Assembly (NCBI GenBank): GCA_036435485.1
Contig: CM071595.1
Location: forward strand, 6,314,001-6,378,000
Source: Saposhnikovia divaricata
Taxonomy: Eukaryota; Streptophyta; Magnoliopsida; Apiales; Apiaceae
DNA length: 64,000 nucleotides
Direction: 5' to 3'
A program made the position numbers and the translations under genes. Below the pieces are notes generated by a model. The model made no database searches and was not told the origin of the DNA. It was given only the letters and a program-made list of their open reading frames with translations. Positions 55,276 to 64,000 of the stretch are shown here, piece after piece (positions within the stretch are counted from its first letter, which is position 1; each line of letters starts with the position of its first letter).

Positions 55276-58200
55276 TGTTTGTTAGACAATAACAAGCAAA
55301 TACCTAGAGGATAACTCAACTAACTCACTTAAACAAGAAAAAGATAAAGCACTTCAAAGCTTAGTAAATAATACAAAAAAAATTCTCTGGTTTAGATTTA
55401 ACAATTCCAGAATCTTCAGTTGATGAAATGATAGATGATTGTTCCTCTAGCACTCAACTGATCTTCAATAGATAACTCATCTTCATTTCTGATTCTTCAT
55501 ATCTCTGCCTGATAATCCTTCACATCTTACATTGGTGATTATCAGCAGTTCTTGATTTACAACCACTTCCCATTTCTGACACAGCTTTTCTCACTAAAGA
55601 AAAACAGCTGTTCCTACTATATAGACAATGGTGAATCAATACCATTTCTATAACTTCTAGTGAATTTACTACTCTTCCACTTAGCCTTTATACATAGTAC
55701 ATTGAAAGACTAATAGAATAGTATTGTGATGTAATTCTCCTTATATCTCCACTTTCATAACAAATGAATTAGTTACTAGACTTGCTTCTCATTCTAAGCG
55801 CAGTCTTTACTGCTCCCCCTTCTTCACTCTTCTTTTACTTGTACCCCATACTTCTCCCCCTTAGTTGAGTATATCCTACTAAGGTAAGCTTTAAGCTTGA
55901 ATATATCTTTTTCAATATATCTCTCCCCCTTAGTTGAGGAATCCTCCATTCAACTAATTGACAAAGTAGTTGATACCAAATTGTTACCAATTTATACCAA
56001 TCATTAGAGTACATTGAAATCAATTGATAAAGCTTTGTTAGAAAGGAAGTTTCATTTTCTTCCTCACTGTGAGTGTGTGATAGTGTTTAGTGTACCTCAC
56101 AAGTGTTTCACTCTTCTCTCCATTCATTTGTGTTGAGTGTCTCACTTCTCTCTGTGTTTACACTCTTGCTCACTAGTGTTTCACTCATTGCTCCAACATC
56201 CTTTAGTGTACCTGCAAGGAAAAATCACCTTAGCCCCTTCAAGAGAGGTCAGTGGTGGTGCAATGGGAGTTCGCAAATCCCAAATCCTCGTTGGACTCGT
56301 CAAACGAATCTGAGTCATAATCTACAAGTTGCTAATTTCCCTTTTTAGGGTTTTCAGATTTGAATTCTGAGAAGGTAAACAATGATCTATAAATTTAGCA
56401 TTGAGATCAAGATTCCCTTCTAATGTCTGTGAAGACATCACCTTGTTAAACTCATCAAGTAAAATCTAAATCATAGTTCACAAGTTGCCGATCCGCACCT
56501 ATGTCGGATCCGTTACCCGCAGGATCCAGATATGTTCCATCTGGGGAGTTAGATAATGATCTTGTTGAATTTTGCATTTGAGATCAATACCTTCTCTCGA
56601 GGTCTGTGAAGACTCTTGATTCATTAAAGAACCTTTAACTTATAATCCTAACCGTAAAATGGTTGGATTACAGGTTTCCGTCAATTCATCCTTAGTGTGT
56701 GCAATCTCACTTTGTGCATATGAAATATTTTGGATAGTGTATAAGGTAGTGACTCTCCAACTGAATATTCCACACATCTTTGTTTGCTGCATCAAGTGCA
56801 GTTACTCCCTGGTGACCTCTAGTCTGATAGGTTACTTCTATTTAGGGGGTAAGATAGAATGTGTTTGAGTTTGATTGTAGTCTGGGATAAAAGTTGTTGG
56901 GTTTACAACCTTATGATTAAACATGTGAGAATACAAAATTCCATGTAGATGAACCTGCATCACAGAATATGAGCAACATAGAGATAGAATGCATTTTTAA
57001 CATTTGAAAAATTTTCTAAGAAAATATTGCATTTTATCTTAAGAGAAATGATGTACAGTTGTGATTTCAAAAGATTTACAATGTAAGCAATCATAGCTGT
57101 AGAAAGAGATTTTGAATTTAAGAAGATATAGATCTTGAGCTGGATTTACTAAACAAAAACAAAGGCAAAAATCCAATTAATAAATATTAATAGAATCAAT
57201 GTATGTTAATGTTTAAACCAATACAAACAAAACTATTTTATCATGTTTTAGGTCCTGCATGATAGATATCAACTATTAGAAATTGTTAGCACTTGATAGG
57301 TCTTGTCTTCCGATTGTTAGATCCTGAAAATCAAACATTAGTTCCTAACCAATTGTATAGACACATACCAATTTGATACCAACATTGGTCAATTGTTAAG
57401 TCCTTAACACTAAGATCTGTTAACAGCAATCACAAAACAAAGATTTATACTTAAACTGCATATTTTGTGTGTGTTAATAAGAAGAACAACAAAAGAACCA
57501 AGTACAGGGACCTGTTTGTTAGTTTTGAAAGTATAGCGACTAAACTGTAAAAACTATACAAACTATTTATATACACATGAAAAAGAATATACAAAAATAG
57601 GAAATAATATATATAATAATTATACAAAATAAAAACTATAAAAAAAAGAAAAATTCAAATTCGAATTAGTATAGAAACAAATAAAAATAGTAAAACTAAA
57701 CATAAATTAATAATTTACAAACTTTAAACTATAAACGAACATACGACTATAATAAAAAGACAAACACTACAAAACATGTTAAATAAGATTAACATTTAAA
57801 AATTACAATACATGTACAAAAACATTAAGTATATACAAGAGTATTTATAATAGGTTAGCAAATCCATATATTTTCTGACAAAACAACTTTCTACTAGAAA
57901 ATTATTTAGAGAGAAAATATGATTTAATAAACTATCATAAATATGGCAGCTATTTTAAAATAATAAAATTTTCAACAAAAATAGCTTCCTCAAAAATTCT
58001 AACTAGAGACTTAGAGAAAAATATTTTTAGAGAAAATTATTATTCTAAAATAAAGAAACATGGATTAAAACATTAGAATGATTATGACAATTCTTTTTAG
58101 AAAGATGACAAGATAGAATTCGAAAAGAATGTCATACCAGTTACTTGGCGCTCAAACCTTGGCACCAACTTCCACGTTTCTTGTTGTTCCAGATTCGCAA

Positions 58201-61200
58201 GTGCTTTCTCAGATTCCTTAGATTCTATACCTTGATTCTGAGAAGCCCTTTTAGTTCGTACTACAACATCTGGATCACTAATGATCAGCTCTATTCCAAA
58301 CACACTGTCTGAGAAAGTTGGATCTTGATGAATCACCTTGTTCTTCATTGTGATGTTGTGTTTGACTAGTGAATCATTTGTTTACTTCCCTCGAGTTGTT
58401 GCCAGAATGACTTGACGATTAATTTCCAGTGACATTGGTATTGCCAATAACAAAATTGTTTCCACCACTATCACTTGGATAATTATCATCATTAACATTT
58501 TAATCTTATGACTTCAAGGCAACTCCTCGATAACAACAATTGTTAACTCCTAACAACTGTTTGTTGGTAGACAATCTTGGTTCTAAAAATAAAACTTGAT
58601 TACCAAGACTGTCTTGTCTGCATTCTTAGAAGTAATATTCTAAGTCCAATACACCTTGATCCATAGTATAAAACCTTTATTACCAAAGTGATTAGAATCT
58701 TGCAAATAAGCATAAAAATTATTCAAAGTAAATGAACTATGGTAACTTTAGATATTTCAATATCCATAGTTCTACTTAGATTATTTTCACACCATGTATA
58801 ATAATATGAGTGAATTGTAAAAGGTATAAAAATCATTACTTAGAGAAGTTCTAAGTAATTTCACACATACCAATACATCTCACAATTAGTTAGTAAATAG
58901 AATTCTAACTAAATATCATTAACTGATATAAGTCAAAATTTCAATACAACCAATTGTTAGAACCATGATATTAATTATAGTGAATTTCTGAAAATGAAGC
59001 ATTGATAAAATTCACTAGAATTAACATCTCACAACTAATTAAAGACCAATACATATTAGGTCCAAATTAGTTATGTTGTTTATTTATTTTAATAAATATA
59101 AGGTACAGAGCAGATACTAAATTGAATTGCTTCAAGTCCGTAACCCATATAAATCAAAATAAATAATTAAATAATTAAATACTAAATCTCTATGAGTTAG
59201 ATTTTAGCATTTAAGTAATTAAATTATCCTTAAATAATCACCACTAAAATATATTGCAATTATGCACATGGCAATCATTCAACAGATAATTTTCAGTGTT
59301 AGGTCTGGATGTAAATAAGTTCACATGTCCTTTCAATATAGACAATTGAATACTTGTGAGCTTATTTAAGAATTATTTAACAGATGGGATTTACAATCAT
59401 ATAGCATTAATAAAATCCCAAGTTTACAAGCCAATCTTGAAAAATTAATTTTATCAAGTGATTTAGCAAACGTGTCTGCAAGTCGTTCTTAATTAAAGAC
59501 ATGCTCTCGAAATAATTGATACCTTATGCAAGTTGCTTAGTCCTTGAGTGTTCCACAGAGTTGTTGGAGATGAAATTGATTCCTTGTGTTCTCCTGCTTT
59601 CGTACAACTCATTTGATCTGTCTCTATGTAGCAAAACATGTCAGAACTGATGTCTCTAGTGTACCATCTCCGTAGATTTGGATCCAACTTAAGACATCTG
59701 AAAATCAAGTGTAATAACTACAAGAATAGATTCTCAAGGTTCCACTTGGAGCCTTGCACATTTTCCTATTGAGAATAAAATATGTGTGTAAGTGATTTAT
59801 TAACAATTGAATAAGATAATGAGCTGATGATTCCTCTATAGCCTGATTAGGTCCTAATTAGTAGATCCTGAATTTGTTGGGTCAAATATCTCTAGAGTAC
59901 CATTTCCTCAGATCCGGGTCCATCTTAAGATTTTTGATAACCAACTTGTTAGATCCAAACTAACAGGTCAAAAGCCAGCTATAGTGAGGTGTTGGCATGC
60001 AGTCTTGACAGGTCTAGAATCTTCTGAATAGAAACAAAAGATCCTTGACTTATTTTTATTGTCATCATTCTTTTGGCTTACTGAAGTAAATCAAAAGAAT
60101 TGCAACTTTACCAACATCAAAACAGCAAATATCTTGATACCAATTTATAGCTAGTAGACCAACATATAATATAATCAAGATATCATTGCACATATATATC
60201 ATTTATGTTTGTGCCTAAATATGTAGAGAGTTCTATGAATACGACACCAATTATTAAAAGATACCAACTGTTAAAGATTGATACCTAATATTAAATTATA
60301 GTTAAGGTGTCATACCATGTCTTCCATGCTTGCTTGAGTGATGATACCAGTTTATACTAACCTGTAGAGATCTTCAATTATCTCACCAACCAGGAGTGCA
60401 CTTGTTCACATTCCTCTAGCATCCAGATTCAGTAGGTCTAGATGTCCATTATAATCTTGAATGTGCAGCAGGTGCCTGATATCCTCAAGTCTTATCACTG
60501 GTGCTTCTTGTCAAATATACTGTTTGATCAAATTGTATCCTAGCATCCAGTTTGGCCTTGTCCCTCATAACAATGCCTTGACATCCAGTTAGACTTCTGG
60601 TTATCCTTGTACCAATTACAGCCTTGTTGTTTGGTCTGGATACCAGCTTCCCTTCAATCTACCTTTTGTACTGATTGAGATCATCTTGCATTGCAATCAC
60701 TCAATCTGGATCTTACAGAGCCTTTGTAGCTTTCTTAGTTTCTTCTGAAAGAAAACTATAGAAATAATCATTGGTACTTGAAGCTCTGCTAGTCTTTTAC
60801 TTCCACCATTAGAAACACTAAGAACTGGGACAAAGAATTAATTGAGTCAACACTCTTTGTCTTGGCAGACATGTTCTCATAGTGTCCTTTGATTTTCAGT
60901 ATGGTGTTGAGTTGATTAGTTGATCCTTTAGTTGCTCCCCCTAAGCTGTTGCTGGGTTTACATGAAGATTCTCAATGTTGACATTGCTTGGATCTGAATC
61001 ATCATTACCATTGACAGCTGGGAGCTAGAAGTCGATGAACATCACTAAGACTTTCAATCACCTTCTGTTGATTAATAACAATCACCCTGTAGGCTGTTGA
61101 CTCCACTGAGTAACCAAGGAAATTATCCTCTTGAGCATTTGCTGATTGCTAGGATGCTCACTTTCATTTATCATTGCAAAACAATTTTCTTCATACTTGT

Positions 61201-61986
61201 GGGGTCTTCCTATATTTCTTACTGATCAGGGTTTAATCATGTCAGTAGCAAACTATTGATTGCTTCAGCATTAATACTCTTAAAGGTGCAGAAATCATCC
61301 AGAACACTAATTGATAGGTCCTGTAATCTGGTCTCCAAGTTGTCATAGTCAATTTTGCTTCCTGACACTCTTCTAGATATCATCAATAACCATCAGTGGT
61401 GTCTTGTCTTCAGATTGTTTGAACAACAACTTGTTTGTGGAGAAAAGTCATCAGTCATCACCACTTAAGTATATTTTTCTTTGATGTAGAACTTCTGTGT
61501 GATTCGTTTTGACTTCCCTTTATGACATGCCTCATAATTTTATTTTACTTTAATTCCAGATGAGGCAGTCTCCTTTACTGATTCGATTTCCAGGAAATAA
61601 TCTCTTGATATGACATTCAGGTGAGAGAGCTCCTTATGTCATAGCTGAACTCCTGTCTGATGAAGCTTTAGATTTGACCTCATTGACTTCACCTTTGACT
61701 GAGATTCCATGTCAGCTACAGATAAGTTTTCTTTCCTTAATCCTCGAACAGTAGGCTCTTCATCTTGTAAAAGATGCTTTATTACTGACAACATTCCTTG
61801 ACTATTGAATAACCTTGACCCTAGGTCATACCCTTGCTGTTGTCTCCAAGGGATAAACCACTTGGCCAGATACCGTCACCACTTTTGATAGCAGGGTTCT
61901 ATCTTCGGTCATATGCCTTGAACATTCACTGTCCAGAATCCACATAACACGATGTACCTATTACACACCCTGCAATGCCAAAACGG
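55276..61986 (-). pseudogene. SIRE pol and 3' spacer, decayed
   Basis: No long frames remain. Directly after gag, remnants of the protease can be read in pieces: a VDSGQ segment near 61935 (family WxLDSGCS) and GDNSKGMT near 61825. At 58097-58348 a fragment ends EKALANLEQQETWKLVPRFE, which resembles the start of Copia RT. The rest of integrase, RT and RNase H is too decayed for me to place. The last kilobase before the LTR is probably non-coding spacer. Confidence 0.6.
55813..55938 (-). repeat. Additional polypurine-tract-like repeats
   Basis: CTCCCCCTTAGTTGAG occurs exactly at 55854-55869 and 55923-55938, with a third CTCCCCCTT at 55814-55822 (purine-rich on the element strand). They lie 0.6 kb upstream of the LTR. 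Confidence 0.85.
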
Positions 61987-63969
61987 TTAAACCCTTTTTG
62001 GGACCCAAATTTGATTGGGTCCGGAATACTTGAAGTATTGGCCTTTGTCAGGCAAAACAACATTCTTAATCTTAACACCATTAGTCAGCAAACATTTTAC
62101 CCTATAAACAGATTTGACAATCTTTTGTTTCAGTTTAGGTATCCATGTTTGTTTAGTAACAATATCATTGACTGGACATTTGACTTTGTAAACAGCCTTC
62201 ATAAAACTTTGTTTAGGCTTTGGTACAAATGTCTCTCTCCTAACATAAGGAGGACTAGCAGTCTTTGATCTAACATTATTCCTGTTCATATGTTGTCGAG
62301 GAGCAGTCTTATTATCACATGCATGATTACCATTAAAGTAAGCAATCATAGCATTAAAAACACAAGACATACAATTGACAACACCACATGCTTTATGATT
62401 AGCATCAATGATAGGCATGGAATTCATGTTAGACATGTTATTGTTATGTTTCAACTTATTACCTCCTAATCCAGTCTTAGAAGAACTAGCTGTTTCAACA
62501 ATCTTGACTGGCACTTTAGATACATCTTTCTTGGATGAAACATTTTCTGGATTAGTGTCCTCAACAGATTTAGCCTTAACAAAGATTGTGACATCTTTCT
62601 TGGATGAAACATTCTTTGGATTAGCGTTCTTAACAGATTTATCCTTAACACATTTATCCTTAACAAGGACTGTGCCATTTGCATTATCCTCATTTCTCAT
62701 TTCTTCCTGAATAACCATAGAAAGAATATCTGGTGGTCCAGCATCAGATTTTGTAAACATTGGTTTTTCAACATTCTTGAGAATATGTGGTATACCTCTT
62801 TCTTTAGCTGAGATAGGATTAGGAGAATGATTACTCAAAGAACCAACAGCTTGACTGTAATCAAATCCTATTCCTACAGTTCGTTCTACTGCTTGTTTGT
62901 TGAAGAACTCTTTAGAAACTTTGACAGAATTATAACAAGCTCTAATCTGTGTTTCAAGTTCTTTAATCCTGGTTTCTTGTTCAGCAATCCTATCAACTTG
63001 TTTTACTATGTATTCTCCTAGACCCTTTTCTTTGTAGTTAAGTTGAGCTATTTCTTCTATATTCTTATCTTGATTAATCTGCACCTTTTTTAAATCTAAC
63101 ACTTCATTTTCAAGTTTAGTGTTAACAAGACTTATTCTATCGTATCCTTTTTGTGCATTATTCAAGCAATTACGTAAGCTATCAATTAACTCAGCATCAG
63201 TAAGAGTTACCGGTATGGTGTAATAAGTTGATGATTCAGCATTTACCACCAGTGCAAAGTTTCCAACTTCTTCATCTTCACTGTCTATGTCATCCCAGCT
63301 TTTGCCTTGTACCACATAGGTCGTGTCTGTGTTCTTCTTACCAGATGCATACTCTCTCCTTGCATCTTGTTCAGGTCGATGACACTCAGTTGCAAAATGT
63401 CCCATTTCATTACAGTTGAAGCACCTGATCTTGCTTCTGTCTACCATTCCAGTCTCGTAGCCAACCCTTGTGCTACTTGAGGATGAACCTCCTTGCTGGA
63501 ATCTGTTCTCAGTAGACCTGAGTCTGAAATTAGGATTTATTCTAAATCTGAAATGATTAAACTGTCTTACAACCAGTGCCATTGATTGATCCTCCAACTG
63601 CTCCAGCTCCTCTGATGAATAAAATTCTCTACAACCCTGACTTGTAGCCGTCTTCCCATACTCTGCTACAATCACTTCCTCTTCAGAGCTGTAAGGTTGA
63701 ACAATCTTAGCTTCCAATCTATTTTCCCTGACTTTCTTAGTTCCCTCGTTTATTGTTATAATGGTGTCCCAGATATGCTTGGCATCTTTACAGTTAACAA
63801 CATGGTTGCACATGATCGCATCTAGGGATTCCACCAAAATTAATTGTACATTAAGATCAAGGGCAATATCCACTTTGTCATCATTTGTATAAACACTAAT
63901 GTCCTTTGGATATGTCCTTGCGGGAACTACAACAACTCCTTCCACGATTATTTCCTCTTCAGTAATCAT
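61987..63969 (-). CDS. SIRE-like Gag, long open frame
   Basis: 660 codons with no stop. It probably extends upstream to the window edge, because the frame before the ATG at 63969 stays open (...KTGPIVP). A segment NHVVNCKDAKHIWDTIITIN resembles the Gag UBN2 domain. The zinc knuckle CFNCNEMGHFATEC (CX2CX4HX4C, about residues 183-196) is followed by an acidic stretch (DDIDSEDEE), a coiled coil around residues 260-340 (KLENEVLDLKKVQ, EQETRIKELETQI), a Lys/Val-rich duplicated stretch (NPKNVSSKKDV, NPENVSSKKDV) and basic YKVKCPV / YRVKCLL repeats. It forms the particle and binds RNA. It is notable that gag is intact while pol is not. Confidence 0.82.
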   Translation of the reverse strand: MITEEEIIVEGVVVVPARTYPKDISVYTNDDKVDIALDLNVQLILVESLDAIMCNHVVNCKDAKHIWDTIITINEGTKKVRENRLEAKIVQPYSSEEEVIVAEYGKTATSQGCREFYSSEELEQLEDQSMALVVRQFNHFRFRINPNFRLRSTENRFQQGGSSSSSTRVGYETGMVDRSKIRCFNCNEMGHFATECHRPEQDARREYASGKKNTDTTYVVQGKSWDDIDSEDEEVGNFALVVNAESSTYYTIPVTLTDAELIDSLRNCLNNAQKGYDRISLVNTKLENEVLDLKKVQINQDKNIEEIAQLNYKEKGLGEYIVKQVDRIAEQETRIKELETQIRACYNSVKVSKEFFNKQAVERTVGIGFDYSQAVGSLSNHSPNPISAKERGIPHILKNVEKPMFTKSDAGPPDILSMVIQEEMRNEDNANGTVLVKDKCVKDKSVKNANPKNVSSKKDVTIFVKAKSVEDTNPENVSSKKDVSKVPVKIVETASSSKTGLGGNKLKHNNNMSNMNSMPIIDANHKACGVVNCMSCVFNAMIAYFNGNHACDNKTAPRQHMNRNNVRSKTASPPYVRRETFVPKPKQSFMKAVYKVKCPVNDIVTKQTWIPKLKQKIVKSVYRVKCLLTNGVKIKNVVLPDKGQYFKYSGPNQIWVPKRV

Positions 63970-64000
63970 AGGAACTATTGGCCCGGTTTTTAATATTCCT

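Larger units (their letters stand above)
49819..64000 (-). mobile_element. SIRE-like Copia element (3' LTR to gag; continues beyond window)
   Basis: On the minus strand: gag (61987-63969), decayed pol, a polypurine tract at 55264-55275, and a 3' LTR (49819-55262) enlarged by a nested solo LTR. The long Gag with coiled coil and zinc knuckle, the LTR of about 2 kb and the several polypurine tracts fit the SIRE/Maximus lineage of Copia (inferred). It inserted into the LINE at 49818/49819. The 5' LTR and TSD are outside the window. Confidence 0.8.

Overview
The window reads as nuclear DNA of a flowering plant, most likely a eudicot with a repeat-rich genome. Genes have GT-AG introns, there are F-box-associated and TOUSLED-type kinase exons, and at least two thirds of the sequence is transposon-derived. 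It is AT-rich between genes. I see no rRNA, true tRNA gene, CRISPR array or prokaryotic feature. The species cannot be fixed from the sequence alone.

Layout. 1-6570: a minus-strand F-box-associated gene broken by a young Ty3 chromovirus (143-5625, TSD GTTGA) and a small hAT-like element (5837-6291, TSD CCTATAAT). A Copia LTR begins at 6573, where the recognisable gene stops. 6573-14800: a deleted Copia relic, Ty3 LTR and Copia gag scraps, tandem repeats, two MITE-like elements, a TAA microsatellite and a Helitron-like element. 14821-17642: five minus-strand exons of the coiled-coil part of a TOUSLED-like kinase, one intron of which holds a 1.37-kb Mutator-like inverted-repeat element with a perfect 9-bp TSD. 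17650-24680: old Ty3 LTR, AT-rich repeats with Helitron-type hairpins, two tRNA-like (SINE-like) segments and a hAT-like element rich in CCGGGC-type motifs. 24957-26989: a two-exon plus-strand F-box-type gene with at least one frameshift.

29697-33377: seven minus-strand exons of the kinase half of TOUSLED, with correct splice sites. They continue in phase from the exons at 14.8-17.6 kb, yet lie upstream of them in the direction of transcription, so the gene is split and permuted. 33644-35552: a truncated TBC (Rab-GAP) pseudogene. 35962-37880: an apparently intact gene for a coiled-coil plus RRM protein. 37881-38660: two Helitron-like 5' ends.

38661-64000 is a nest: a LINE (minus strand) was cut by a 9,030-bp Copia element (40552-49581, TSD TTACC) and again by a SIRE-like Copia element (49819 to beyond 64000, minus strand), whose LTR in turn contains a 3,421-bp solo LTR (50354-53774, TSD ATAAC). 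Both complete LTR elements have nearly identical LTRs (by eye 2 differences in 341 bp and about 13 in 1,697 bp), so they inserted recently, although each carries reading-frame lesions. No dedicated new biological system is evident. The strongest observations are the permuted TOUSLED gene, the inverted-repeat element beside its splice donor, the F-box-associated gene whose frame closes exactly when two insertions are removed, and the repeat-structured leaders of the two Copia elements.
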